40,330 bases of DNA from Microcaldota archaeon (GTDB taxonomy: Archaea; Micrarchaeota; Micrarchaeia; Micrarchaeales; CABMGC01), in contig JAKANZ010000001.1 in assembly GCA_021823435.1 (NCBI GenBank), forward strand, positions 1-40,330. The letters run 5' to 3'. The position numbers were made by a program, and so were the translations under genes. The notes beneath the pieces were generated by a model. It was given only the letters and a program-made list of their open reading frames with translations, had not been told where the DNA came from and ran no database searches. Below are positions 1 to 8,006 of the stretch, piece after piece; position 1 is the stretch's first letter, and each line of letters starts with the position of its first letter.

Positions 1-291
1 GTGCCTGCTGCTCCTGATCAGGCCTTCTATCTCGAGCACCGAGGCAGAATCTTTTGCAGAGAAATCAGGTCCTATGCCCACCACTGCGAATACCCCCGCC
101 TTCTCTGCCAGTCTCGCGTTCTCGAAGTTGTCCTTCGCGCTTCCGCCCGCGCTGATTATTGTTCCAACCCCTTTGTTTCTCGCCCGCACCGCTGTTTCTA
201 GCGGGTCGTCAAACAGATTCAGGTGGCAGTGTGCATCAGAAAACTCGATGTGGGTCTCAGCCTTCTGTCTCTCTAGAGTCAGCGCTTGCAT
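1..291 (-). CDS. TatD-family metal-dependent hydrolase, N-terminal part (runs off left edge)
   Basis: The first 97 codons are visible, starting at ATG (289-291); the rest lies beyond the window. After about 17 residues the protein reads FSDAHCHLNLFDDP, the N-terminal His-x-His metal site of TatD-type amidohydrolase TIM barrels (commonly D-x-H-x-H-L). A glycine-rich strand (GVGTIISAGG) and a second strand (VFAVVGIGPDF) follow at the positions expected for TatD beta-strands 2 and 3. TatD enzymes are divalent-metal hydrolases, usually 3'-5' DNA exonucleases. The gene lies 21 nt after the stop of the hypothetical gene at 313-906 and is probably co-transcribed with it. The downstream catalytic residues cannot be seen, so the substrate is open. 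Confidence 0.8.
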   Translation of the reverse strand, partial: MQALTLERQKAETHIEFSDAHCHLNLFDDPLETAVRARNKGVGTIISAGGSAKDNFENARLAEKAGVFAVVGIGPDFSAKDSASVLEIEGLIRSSRH

Positions 292-312
292 CTGCTGGGG
301 CGTCCATATCCC

Positions 313-906
313 TCAGGGCTTTTCGTCAATCATCCCTGTGACATATAGGAACTTGTCTTCTTTTATGTATTTCAGGCCCCCGCCTTTCACGTGCTTGGTT
401 ATGAACGTCGTGACCACCCTCTTCATCAGCTCCACGAGTTCCCTGTCGTCAACGTTAATCGGCACGTGATAGTATTCGTCCGTGAGCGCACCCACAGTGC
501 TCTCTTCTTTCTTCAGGAGCCCCTTCGCCCTGAGTTTGAAGTTCAGCTCATTCTCCTCCACATCCCCTATCCAGATGTGGTAGATGCCTGGTATCTGCAT
601 CATCTCCCTCATCTTCTCCACGAACTTCCTGTGGACGAAGTCGCTTGCCCTGGTGTTGAACTCTATTATGTCGTCGTCTCCCGCCTTCCAGTTTGCGGTG
701 AGGTCTGACATCAGCGAACGTCCGTTGCTGAGCGTTGTCTTTACGTTTCTCAACCCCCATATGCCCAGTTCTCTCGTGGCTGTCAGGAACGCGACCTCGT
801 ACCTGCTAACCGTTGATGGTCTCTCCGCTCCATAGAATCCGGAGCGCGGTAGTTCTAGATCTTGCCTAGCCAGAGTTTGCTTCTGCGCTATCAAGGTTCT
901 CCCCAA
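313..906 (-). CDS. hypothetical protein, 197 aa
   Basis: I do not recognise this family. The protein is soluble with mixed alpha/beta character; a segment at about residues 110-120 (IPGIYHIWIGDVEENEL) and a C-terminal strand (KFLYVTGMIDEKP) look like beta-sheet elements. The start is TTG at 906: no in-frame ATG lies nearby, and a TATA-like sequence centred near 934 would place transcription start at about 908, making the mRNA leaderless. It is the first gene of a short unit with the TatD-type gene and is divergent from the DUF929 gene at 987. A downstream ATG is possible but would remove much of the protein. Confidence 0.65.
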   Translation of the reverse strand: MGRTLIAQKQTLARQDLELPRSGFYGAERPSTVSRYEVAFLTATRELGIWGLRNVKTTLSNGRSLMSDLTANWKAGDDDIIEFNTRASDFVHRKFVEKMREMMQIPGIYHIWIGDVEENELNFKLRAKGLLKKEESTVGALTDEYYHVPINVDDRELVELMKRVVTTFITKHVKGGGLKYIKEDKFLYVTGMIDEKP

Positions 907-986
907 ACACCAAACTATATCTGCGCCTTTTAATATACTTTCCCATCCAAACAGTTTACAGATAAAAACGAGCGTTAGCGAATTAC

Positions 987-2042
987 ATGAAAGCTAGGAA
1001 GTGGACCGAGGGGGCAACGAACAGGTTGCTTGTAGCTGCCATAGTTGTGGGCCTGATAGCCATAGCGATGTCCTCATATGTCATACTCAACCCGCAGGTC
1101 AAGATAGTATACAGAAACGTGACCGTTAATGGCACGGTTACGCAGGGTTACAACATAACCAGCAGCCTGCTTGTGCCGCCGACCAGCTTTCCTGACGCAC
1201 CAGTCATAACCCAGAACCAGACCTTTGGTAAGAGGCTTACAAACATAAACGCGCCATTCAACGCAAGCAACATCGGCATTATAAACAACGCGCCAAACTC
1301 GTACTTCGAGCGCGCAGGCGAGATGCTTCTCAATGGAACACTCAACAACAGCGTGGGGGCAGGCACAAAGAAGCTATCGCTCTTTATCGTGAACGGCAAG
1401 CTCACGGTGATCTACCTTGGCTCCATAACCTGCATCTTCTGCGGCGAGAACAGATGGGCGATGGCAATTGCGCTCTCAAGGTTCGGCAGCTTCTCCAACC
1501 TCTTCGAAGGTTACAGCTCGATAGGCGATGGGGACATGCCCACACTGTACTGGGCGCCCGCTCACTACAACATATCCTCAACCGTGCTGGGCAACTTCTA
1601 CCAGAGCAACCTCATCAACTTCATCAGTATAGAGGATGCCAACCCGATATCCGGCGGTTTCAATCTCAACACCCTCTCAACGATTCAGCAGAGGGTCAAC
1701 CAGACAAACAATACGGCCTATGTTGATGCCATGCGCTACATAATCAGCACCCAGGCCTTCTCCGGTACGCCGTTCACGGTATGGGGTGCATACGAGGTCG
1801 GCGGTGCAGACGCGGTGATCTTCGCCAACAACACAAGCAAGGAGGGCACAGCGCCGTTGCAGCATATGACCCACCAGGATGTCCTCAACCAGCTCTCGCA
1901 GTTCAACGACCAGTTCTCCTGGTCTGAGTACGCCGCAGCAGACCTATACGTTGCGATGATCTGCAAGACGCTCAACAACACCCCAAGCGTATGCAGCGCC
2001 ATACCTTCGATCGCAGCCATCGAGACCAAGATGGGGCTCTAA
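987..2042 (+). CDS. DUF929-family membrane-anchored thioredoxin-like protein
   Basis: A 351-aa protein with one N-terminal membrane helix (about residues 18-38, LLVAAIVVGLIAIAMSSYVI) and a large extracytoplasmic domain with many N-x-S/T sequons. Around residues 145-165 it reads ITCIFCGENRWAMAIALSRF, a thioredoxin-like C-x-x-C (Cys149, Cys152) with the E-R-W-x-x-x-x-A-L-S-R-F pattern of archaeal DUF929 proteins. Two more cysteines lie near the C-terminus (MICKTLNNTPSVCSA). The likely role is extracytoplasmic thiol-disulfide chemistry, inferred from the fold. The ATG at 987 sits about 22 bp after a TATA-like gataaaaa (961-968). The stop abuts the ATG of the next membrane protein (TAAATG), so the two are translationally linked. 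Confidence 0.75.
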   Translation: MKARKWTEGATNRLLVAAIVVGLIAIAMSSYVILNPQVKIVYRNVTVNGTVTQGYNITSSLLVPPTSFPDAPVITQNQTFGKRLTNINAPFNASNIGIINNAPNSYFERAGEMLLNGTLNNSVGAGTKKLSLFIVNGKLTVIYLGSITCIFCGENRWAMAIALSRFGSFSNLFEGYSSIGDGDMPTLYWAPAHYNISSTVLGNFYQSNLINFISIEDANPISGGFNLNTLSTIQQRVNQTNNTAYVDAMRYIISTQAFSGTPFTVWGAYEVGGADAVIFANNTSKEGTAPLQHMTHQDVLNQLSQFNDQFSWSEYAAADLYVAMICKTLNNTPSVCSAIPSIAAIETKMGL

Positions 2043-2558
2043 ATGCAACGCGCAACGGGCAAAAAAAGCAAAAGCTCGGTCTTTTTAGACATATTCTCTT
2101 CTCCCTTCTACATCGCTGTGGGGATTGCGGCCATAGCTGTCTACTACGAACTCTTCCACTATATGATAACCAGCAGCAACGAGGGCATCTTCCTTGTCAC
2201 CGTACCCTTATACATGGTCTATGCGCTCATACTGACGGCGGCAGTGTTGCTGACAACTAGTATTTACGCCGTAGGCAAATCTTTGCGGATCAAATATGCC
2301 GGGGCTGAGGGCGGCATACTGAGCATATTCACGTCCTCGGTCGGCGGTCTGGTGGTTGGTTGCAGTTGCTACGCGCCAATCTTCTCATCTGTCCTTTATG
2401 CAGTAGGCTTCGGCACGCTGCAGGTCAGCAGCGCGATATCGTTCTTGGGCGCGTACCAGGAGTGGTTTGTAGTCCTCTTTATCGCCGCGAATCTAATATT
2501 TATATACTATCAACTCGGAAGGATAATCCGAATAGGCGGCTTGCACAAAAGCAGATAG
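2043..2558 (+). CDS. integral membrane protein, 4-5 helices, unknown function
   Basis: 171 aa, almost entirely hydrophobic. Helices are visible at about residues 16-36, 48-75, 88-110 and 125-160. A Gly-rich stretch with paired cysteines (GGLVVGCSCYAPIFSSV, about residues 100-116) sits in or next to a membrane segment. The ATG directly follows the stop of the DUF929 thioredoxin-like gene. This tight link and the C-x-C pair make a redox relay (membrane electron carrier plus external thioredoxin fold) an attractive idea, similar in logic to VKOR- or DsbD-type partnerships. I see no homology to those families, so the function is open. Confidence 0.75.
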   Translation: MQRATGKKSKSSVFLDIFSSPFYIAVGIAAIAVYYELFHYMITSSNEGIFLVTVPLYMVYALILTAAVLLTTSIYAVGKSLRIKYAGAEGGILSIFTSSVGGLVVGCSCYAPIFSSVLYAVGFGTLQVSSAISFLGAYQEWFVVLFIAANLIFIYYQLGRIIRIGGLHKSR

Positions 2559-2578
2559 CCGTCCTCGCGTTGTTTGTA

Positions 2579-3589
2579 ATGCAGGCTAGGAAGGTGAAGA
2601 CGGCAAAGGTGCAGAGGCGTACAGTAGCCAAGAAAAGACAGCGCGGCCGGATTCCGCACGCTGCAGAGCGCACAATCTCGGGAAACAACGAAGAGCTCCT
2701 GCTCAAGAGAGCCACGGAGGCTGGGCATACCGTCCCTCTGCGAGGGTTGCAGATACAAGATATATTCTACAGCTCGGCTCCAGAGCTGCGCGTCCTCGCC
2801 TTCAAGTCAGGCTTCAACCTCGGCGCAGAAGCATACAGAAAATCAGGAGGGAGCATGGGCCCGCTGCAGCGTCTTCTCGAGAACGCGGGACTCGGGAAAA
2901 TCGTGTACTACCCCTTCGAGTCAAGAAGCACTTTCACTTCACGCGCTCTCAAGCACTGGGATAAAAGTCTGGGCGTCAACCTCCACGTCTTCGAATCCGG
3001 AATAATCTCAGGCTACCTTTCAGCGCACGCGGGGCGCAGTGTCATCGCTGAGGAGACGGCGTGCGTCTTCAACGGTTCCAACCACTGCATGTTCCTCGCA
3101 AAGCCGGGCTCACTGCATGCAGACCTGCACCACTCGCTAGAGTTTGCTGACATACTGCGCGCGCTCAGGTACGCGGTTGAGCATGCAGAGACGCAGCGCG
3201 GCTGGCACGGTTACTACGTGCTCGAGACGATACCACTCTTCTCCGAGCCGGTCTTCTCAGAGAGCCTGAAGTTCCTGTACCTACTCGGCAAGATGACCGC
3301 AGAGGGGCATCTGCCAAGGCCGGAGCGAGAGGTTGCTCTTGCCGCATTGTTTGTAGGCCTTGATGGCGCAAAGGTGACTTCAGCAAAGAAGCACGGGGTA
3401 AGCATCACCCTTTCCTACAGATCCGAGACTTCTCTGGGAAGATTTGTGGATATCACCTCCGCGTTCATGTCGGGGATCGTAAAGGGAGCATACGGAAGGA
3501 ACGTGAAGGTGTCGAGAACCCTGAGCGGCAGAGGGGTTTATAACGTTAAGATGGAGGTATTAGAAGGCTTCAATAACAAAGTGGCGTAG
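2579..3589 (+). CDS. V4R (4-vinyl reductase) domain protein
   Basis: 336 aa from the ATG at 2579. The reading frame is open further upstream, but that part overlaps the preceding membrane-protein gene and is its frame shadow. The N-terminus is basic (QARKVKTAKVQRRTVAKKRQR). The middle contains the V4R signature: a helix ending SGYLSAHAGRSV, then ETACVFNGSNHCMF, matching the family E-x-x-C-...-G-x-x-x-C-x-F metal- or ligand-binding motif. V4R domains are small-molecule-binding modules often attached to regulators. The C-terminal ~130 residues are unassigned. The stop codon abuts the secY ATG (TAGATG), so it is co-translated with secY. A sensor or regulatory role is inference. Confidence 0.7.
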   Translation: MQARKVKTAKVQRRTVAKKRQRGRIPHAAERTISGNNEELLLKRATEAGHTVPLRGLQIQDIFYSSAPELRVLAFKSGFNLGAEAYRKSGGSMGPLQRLLENAGLGKIVYYPFESRSTFTSRALKHWDKSLGVNLHVFESGIISGYLSAHAGRSVIAEETACVFNGSNHCMFLAKPGSLHADLHHSLEFADILRALRYAVEHAETQRGWHGYYVLETIPLFSEPVFSESLKFLYLLGKMTAEGHLPRPEREVALAALFVGLDGAKVTSAKKHGVSITLSYRSETSLGRFVDITSAFMSGIVKGAYGRNVKVSRTLSGRGVYNVKMEVLEGFNNKVA

Positions 3590-5059
3590 ATGAACCTGGC
3601 TTTCCTCGATTCCATATTGAAATACGTGCCCGGCATAGGCAAACCCGAGTCTCCACTATCATTCAGGCAGAAACTCAAGTGGACCGCTATAATAATGGGC
3701 GTCTACTTCATGATGTTCAGCACTCCGGCCTTCGGGGTGAGCACCGCGACGATAAACCAGCCGCTCATACAGCTCATCAGCGTCATCTTCGCATCGCGAA
3801 TAGGCAGCCTCATCACAGTGGGCATAGGCCCCATAGTGCTCTCCAGCATAGTGCTGCAGCTGATAATAGGAGCCGGGCTGTTCCAGATCGACCTCAATGA
3901 CCCAGAGCAGAAGGGCAGGTTCCAGGCAATACAGAAGCTGGCGGCCATGGCCATAGCGATCGTCGAGGCATACATCTTCGTCGCAACAGGCTATGTTCCC
4001 CTGGTAAGCAACGCGTACATAGGCGTGGTGGTCTTCCAGCTGGCTATAAGCGCCATATTCATAATCTTCCTCGATGAGGCGATGACAAAGTGGGGCATAA
4101 CCTCAGGCATAAACCTCTTCATAGCCGGAGGGGTTGCATACGCTATAATCGCGGGAACGAGCACTATCCTGCTCGGCGAGGCGATACAGGCCATACAGAG
4201 CGGAGGCGCCACTGCTATTCCAAATGCGATTCTCGCGTTCGGCCCGCTCTTCTTCGCGATAATAGTCTTTCTCGTGAGCATCTACGCATACGACATGAAG
4301 GTTGAGATACCGCTCGTCTTCAGCCAGCTCAGGGGCATAGGCGGCAGGCTGCCGATACCCTTCCTCTACGTCAGCGTGCTTCCGGTGATACTCGCCACAT
4401 CGTTCGAGCTGAGCATGACCGTATGGTTCAGGTTCTTCGCCGGAGTAACCGGCTCGTTCGCCAACCTTGCAAAGTTCATAGCCCTTTACCAGGTCGCACC
4501 TTCAGCTACAGGCGCATCATCGCTCAACCTGGTGGGCGGGCTCATCTACCTGATATCCCCCAACTTTCCGCTCCCCTACTCCACCACCTACGGAGGCATA
4601 GGCGGATACAGCGCCTACTTCTCCTACCTCGCAACCGGGACCAGCCAGCTCTACCTGCCGTGGGGCGGCATCGTCGCCGTACCCGAGTACGTGCACATAA
4701 TAATATACACGCTGGTGCTCGTGGTGCTCGCGGTCGTGTTCGGAAGGTTCTGGATAGAGATGACCGGCCAGAGCCCCAAGCATGTGGCCGAGCAACTCGA
4801 GGATGTGGGTTGGCAGGTACCGGGATTCAGGAGGGATCCGCGCATAGTGGAGAGCATACTCAACAAATACATACCCACGATAACCGTGCTGGGCAGCGTA
4901 TTCGTTGCGCTGCTTGCGGCGCTCGCCACACTCACCGGCGCTGTAGGAACAGGAATGGGCATCCTGCTTACCGTCGGGATAATGTACATGGTCTACCAGC
5001 AGCTTGAGCAGGAGCACGCGCTCGAGCAGTATCCGCAACTCAACAACCTGCTCTCCTGA
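3590..5059 (+). CDS. secY: preprotein translocase subunit SecY
   Basis: 489 aa, the pore-forming subunit of the Sec61/SecYEG channel that moves unfolded proteins across or into the cytoplasmic membrane. Around ten hydrophobic helices are visible. SecY hallmarks include the N-terminal amphipathic stretch, the plug-region segment STPAFGVSTATIN, helix 2 (RIGSLITVGIGPIVLSSIVLQ), and the cytosolic loop near residue 400 (PKHVAEQLEDVGWQVPGFR) typical of archaeal SecY. The length suits archaeal homologs (430-490 aa). It starts at the ATG abutting the V4R stop. In many archaea secY follows ribosomal protein genes; here it follows a V4R protein and a small membrane protein gene comes next, so the classical spc context is lost. 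Confidence 0.95.
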   Translation: MNLAFLDSILKYVPGIGKPESPLSFRQKLKWTAIIMGVYFMMFSTPAFGVSTATINQPLIQLISVIFASRIGSLITVGIGPIVLSSIVLQLIIGAGLFQIDLNDPEQKGRFQAIQKLAAMAIAIVEAYIFVATGYVPLVSNAYIGVVVFQLAISAIFIIFLDEAMTKWGITSGINLFIAGGVAYAIIAGTSTILLGEAIQAIQSGGATAIPNAILAFGPLFFAIIVFLVSIYAYDMKVEIPLVFSQLRGIGGRLPIPFLYVSVLPVILATSFELSMTVWFRFFAGVTGSFANLAKFIALYQVAPSATGASSLNLVGGLIYLISPNFPLPYSTTYGGIGGYSAYFSYLATGTSQLYLPWGGIVAVPEYVHIIIYTLVLVVLAVVFGRFWIEMTGQSPKHVAEQLEDVGWQVPGFRRDPRIVESILNKYIPTITVLGSVFVALLAALATLTGAVGTGMGILLTVGIMYMVYQQLEQEHALEQYPQLNNLLS

Positions 5060-5095
5060 CCTTTTCTTCCGCTTTTCCTTCGCAAGGGTCAAAAA

Positions 5096-5103
5096 TTATA
5101 AAG
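5096..5103 (+). promoter_or_regulatory. TATA box of small membrane protein gene
   Basis: TTATAAAG in the gap after secY, embedded in an A-rich stretch. Transcription would start near 5125. An AGGCGAT Shine-Dalgarno-like element follows at 5131-5137, just before the proposed AUA start at 5141. Confidence 0.5.
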
Positions 5104-5140
5104 CTATTTTCCACAAGGAAAACCTCCACAAGGCGATTGG

Positions 5141-5380
5141 ATACCTGTCATAAGGAGACTTGCCAGACACGCGTCACGCTCGACCATAGCCGAATTCATA
5201 GACAGCATGAGGATCGGATGGTCGAACTACAGTTTCCTTTTCTACATCGGAGGCGTATCCGCCGTGCTCGGCGGCATGTTTGGTCTCGCTGGCTGGGTCT
5301 CAGCGCCAGTTACCGTCATCTTCTTCTACTATGCTGGTCAGTTCAGGCGGTACGTGGAGCGCGAGAGCAGGAAGTTCTAG
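5141..5380 (+). CDS. small membrane protein, 57-79 aa, probable AUA start
   Basis: The conserved-looking core is a two-helix hairpin (NYSFLFYIGGVSAVLGGMF, then GWVSAPVTVIFFYYAGQFRRY) with a basic tail ending RESRKF. The first ATG in frame is at 5207, giving 57 aa and starting almost inside the first helix. The frame stays open upstream with a basic amphipathic segment (PVIRRLARHASRSTIAEFIDS) that looks like real protein. The only initiator candidates there are ATA at 5141 and ATA at 5150. The one at 5141 is preceded by AGGCGAT, a near match to the archaeal Shine-Dalgarno AGGTGAT, four bases away. I therefore favour AUA at 5141. Position after secY suggests a membrane or secretion link, but the family is unknown. 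Confidence 0.6.
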   Translation: MPVIRRLARHASRSTIAEFIDSMRIGWSNYSFLFYIGGVSAVLGGMFGLAGWVSAPVTVIFFYYAGQFRRYVERESRKF

Positions 5381-5413
5381 TACACGGCTCCTGGCCCATA
5401 TTATGCGGCGTCT

Positions 5414-5878
5414 CTAACGTTTGGTCTTCTGAATAGTTTTGAAGGTGCCGATGGCGTCTTTCGCAACAGCGTCCAACCTCTCCAGAGAAGTTCCGCTTCT
5501 TTTCAACAGCTCCGCAAGATACTCTTTATTTCTATCACGTATCACATCCCCAAAAATAGTCATCTGATACGAGTTCCCCGTCCCATGCCCACCATCTTTC
5601 GTATATTTAACGCTCTCTACCTGCCGGGTTGCTAGGAGCTCATGGGACGCGGCAGATACTTCTTGCGAACTCACGTGGAAACCTACTTCTTCAAATCGCA
5701 TCGGGAAATATGCCCCTTCTTTCTCAAGCGTCTCCACGACCAAGCCCGTCATTCTCGAAAGTTCGCCCACAGGTATGAAGAACTTGTTGTCCTCAGAAAT
5801 TTTCATGATTTCTAAGCAGAGCATCTCATACAATTCTCCAGCTTCTTTATCAGAAACTGATATGTGCCTTAGCGACAT
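5414..5878 (-). CDS. hypothetical protein, second copy of a tandem paralog pair
   Basis: 154 aa, soluble, unknown family. It is clearly related to its neighbour at 5936-6430: both share a PVGEL motif near residue 37-43, a V-E-x-L-x-K-E-G-A helix, a D-R-N-K-x-Y segment near residue 115, and a G-T-S-x-E helix after it. The helical N-terminal half resembles a winged-helix-type arrangement, but I cannot confirm DNA binding. It is last in the lemA-htpX unit; a TTAAAAA element about 28 bp upstream of the ATG (5900-5912) suggests it also has its own leaderless promoter. The sequence is slightly more AT-rich than its surroundings. Confidence 0.7.
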   Translation of the reverse strand: MSLRHISVSDKEAGELYEMLCLEIMKISEDNKFFIPVGELSRMTGLVVETLEKEGAYFPMRFEEVGFHVSSQEVSAASHELLATRQVESVKYTKDGGHGTGNSYQMTIFGDVIRDRNKEYLAELLKRSGTSLERLDAVAKDAIGTFKTIQKTKR

Positions 5879-5935
5879 GTCTTCACTAATATTTGGTTTG
5901 CAGTTTTTAACCCCTTCATCTTCTGAGCGCTTTGG

Positions 5936-6430
5936 CTATCTTTTAGCGGCCCTCAATCCCGCAGCGTATGCGGCGATGATTTCCCCTGCATATCTCTCAA
6001 ACTTTTCGATTGAGGTTCCTCCCTGCTTGAATAGTCCGTCCATGTATTGTTTGTTGCGATCATATACAAGGTCGCCAACTCCTGTCACCCAATAACTTTC
6101 ACCGTGTTGCCAGTTGTTCTTTCGCGCAAAAACGTGCCTTTCTACCTGGCCCGATTGTTTAAGCGTATGGATTGCACGGCCAACTTCACGTGAGTGGATA
6201 TCAACGTTATCCCCGCTTCCGTACTCTTGGAATCCGAGCGGCAACCATGCCCCTTCTTTCCGCAAAACTTCCACAGTCATACTTGCTATTCTGGGAAGTT
6301 CACCTACAGGTACGCAGAAATTCTGGGATTCGGCAACCCTCAAGATTCCGAGGCAGATGGTTTCCACAACCCACTCTCGCTTTTCCTGATTAACTTCCCA
6401 TAGGGGTTGCAAGGTTTCCGTTTTCGCCAT
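5936..6430 (-). CDS. hypothetical protein, first copy of a tandem paralog pair
   Basis: 164 aa, unknown family, paralogous to the product of 5414-5878. Shared features in order: a helix ending S-x-x-F-x-V/I-PVGEL-x-R, a V-E-V-L-R-K-E-G-A-W-L-P strand-turn, a Q-V-E region, then GDLVYDRNKQYMDGLF and GTSIEKFE. Its ATG is one base after the htpX stop (TAG-C-ATG), so it is translationally coupled to HtpX. Close coupling to a membrane metalloprotease hints at a role in the same envelope-stress function, which is inference from position only. No membrane helix or catalytic motif is visible. Confidence 0.7.
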   Translation of the reverse strand: MAKTETLQPLWEVNQEKREWVVETICLGILRVAESQNFCVPVGELPRIASMTVEVLRKEGAWLPLGFQEYGSGDNVDIHSREVGRAIHTLKQSGQVERHVFARKNNWQHGESYWVTGVGDLVYDRNKQYMDGLFKQGGTSIEKFERYAGEIIAAYAAGLRAAKR

Positions 6431-6431
6431 G

Positions 6432-7328
6432 CTAGTACATCGCTTGCAGTCTTTTTATCCTTTCCTCTATCGGCGGATGCGTTGAAAAGATGTTGGCGAA
6501 GTTGCCCGTCTTGAAAGGATTCGCGAAGTATAGTGAAGCCGTCACCTCGTTCGCATGCGCTACTGGAGTACTGTTCGGGTTCTTCTCATACGCCTGTATC
6601 TTCTTTAGCGCGCTCGCGAGTTCGGCAGGGTTTCTTGTGACCCTGGCCCCGTTCGCGTCGGCCATATACTCCCTCCTCCTCGATATCGCAAGGCGCGTTA
6701 GCAGCGCGAAGAGCGGCGCAAGTATTCCTACCGCAAGTGCAACCAGCAGGAGCGGGCCTTCGTTGTTTCTGCCCCTGCCTCCAAAGCCCCCAAAGAATAC
6801 GGACAGCCTCAGGTACGCGGCGATGAGTCCTATCGCTCCGGCAAACGCTATTGCGACAGTCATCACCAGTGTATCGTTGTCTGATATGTGTGACAGCTCA
6901 TGCGAGATTACGCCCTCGAGCTCGTCCCTGCCCATCATCTGCAGAAGCCCGGTTGTAAATGCAATAGAGGGCTTGCTCTTCCTTCCCGTGGCGAAGGCAT
7001 TGGGGTTCGGGTCGTTTATTATGTAGATCTTCGGCATCTTGATCTGCATCGCCGATGAAAGCCCTTCTACAGATGCGTAGAGGTTCTGGTACTGTTTCTC
7101 GTCGGCTTCCTTCGCCTTGGAAACCGCGAGCACCACCCTGTCCCCGCTGTAATACGTGAATACGGCATAGAGCAGCACTATCATAGCGCCAATGGCGAAT
7201 GCGAAGATGCCGCCGCCGAGCAGGTACACTACCAGGTAGATTATGCCGATGAATAAGGCGGCGAATATGGCAAGCAGTAGGAAGGATTTGAGATTATTGC
7301 GCGCTATTTCGTCAAAGAAACTGGCCAT
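6432..7328 (-). CDS. htpX: HtpX-family M48 membrane zinc metalloprotease
   Basis: 298 aa. Two N-terminal membrane helices (about residues 14-35 and 37-58), then a cytosolic catalytic domain with the zinc motif HELSH (residues 143-147) followed by another hydrophobic pair (VAIAFAGAIGLIAAYL and LLLVALAVGILAPLFALL). The third zinc ligand is the Glu in RRREYMADANGA. HtpX degrades misfolded membrane proteins. GGTGA eight bases before the ATG is a good ribosome binding site. The gene lies 12 nt after lemA, a pairing seen in many prokaryotes, and 1 nt before the first paralog gene. Length and motif order are normal for the family. Confidence 0.95.
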   Translation of the reverse strand: MASFFDEIARNNLKSFLLLAIFAALFIGIIYLVVYLLGGGIFAFAIGAMIVLLYAVFTYYSGDRVVLAVSKAKEADEKQYQNLYASVEGLSSAMQIKMPKIYIINDPNPNAFATGRKSKPSIAFTTGLLQMMGRDELEGVISHELSHISDNDTLVMTVAIAFAGAIGLIAAYLRLSVFFGGFGGRGRNNEGPLLLVALAVGILAPLFALLTRLAISRRREYMADANGARVTRNPAELASALKKIQAYEKNPNSTPVAHANEVTASLYFANPFKTGNFANIFSTHPPIEERIKRLQAMY

Positions 7329-7340
7329 GCTGCTTCACCG

Positions 7341-7958
7341 TTACTGCTTCTTCTGCGCTTTGGATCCCGGCGCAGTTGGCGCCGATCCGGTACCGCTGTT
7401 GTCGCTCGTCAGGTCGACCTTTATCGCGCCCGTCTCTTCCTCTGGCGCCTGGAAGAAGTCCATGCGCTTGAAGCCCATCGGGCCCGCGAGTATGTTGCCT
7501 GGGAACTGCTGGATCGCATTGTTGTAATCAAGCACGTAGTCGTTGTACGATGTCCTGACAAAGGAGATCTTGTTCTCCGTGTTCTCGAGTTCTGTCTGCA
7601 GGTTCTGGTAGGTCTGCGAGGCCTTCAGGTCAGGGTAGTTCTCCGCCACTGCAAAGAGGCTCTTCAGCGCACCGCTGAGCATGTTGTTCGCCTGCGCCTT
7701 GTCCTGCACGCTTCCAGATACTATCGAGCTCCGCAGCTGCGTGATCTGAGTGAGCACGCTCTTCTCGTACTTCATGTATCCCTTTACAGTTTCCACAAGG
7801 TTGGGGATGAGATCATACCTTCGCTTCAGCTGCACGTCTATCTGCGCCCACGCATCCTGAACGCGGTTGCGTTTGCCTATCAGGCCGTTGAATATCAGCA
7901 CCGCCGCTGCGACTATGACAACGACCACTATTCCGACTGTCGTAAGTAGATCAACCAT
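7341..7958 (-). CDS. LemA family protein
   Basis: 205 aa. One N-terminal membrane helix (VVVIVAAAVLIFNG, about residues 11-24) followed by the LemA four-helix region: NRVQDAWAQIDVQLKRRYDLIPNLVETVKGY is the diagnostic stretch (residues 31-61). The middle contains AVAENYPDLKASQTYQNLQ and ENTENKISFVRTSYNDYV, also conserved in LemA. The C-terminus is a low-complexity polar tail ending AQKKQ. LemA proteins are of unclear function and often precede HtpX-type proteases. A TTTTATA box centred near 7984 lies 26 bp before the ATG, so this first gene of the operon is probably leaderless. Confidence 0.95.
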   Translation of the reverse strand: MVDLLTTVGIVVVVIVAAAVLIFNGLIGKRNRVQDAWAQIDVQLKRRYDLIPNLVETVKGYMKYEKSVLTQITQLRSSIVSGSVQDKAQANNMLSGALKSLFAVAENYPDLKASQTYQNLQTELENTENKISFVRTSYNDYVLDYNNAIQQFPGNILAGPMGFKRMDFFQAPEEETGAIKVDLTSDNSGTGSAPTAPGSKAQKKQ

Positions 7959-8006
7959 TCAATCGCTTTAATTCGGAAGTGCAGGTATAAAACGATTCCT
8001 TTTTGT

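Noticed and set aside
2360-2578. Open frame upstream of the V4R protein
   Set aside because: It lies inside the membrane-protein gene in another frame; the natural start is ATG 2579, just after that gene ends.
4423-5092. Long ORFs on both strands inside secY
   Set aside because: Low-complexity, Arg/His/Pro-rich translations typical of shadow frames; secY explains the region.
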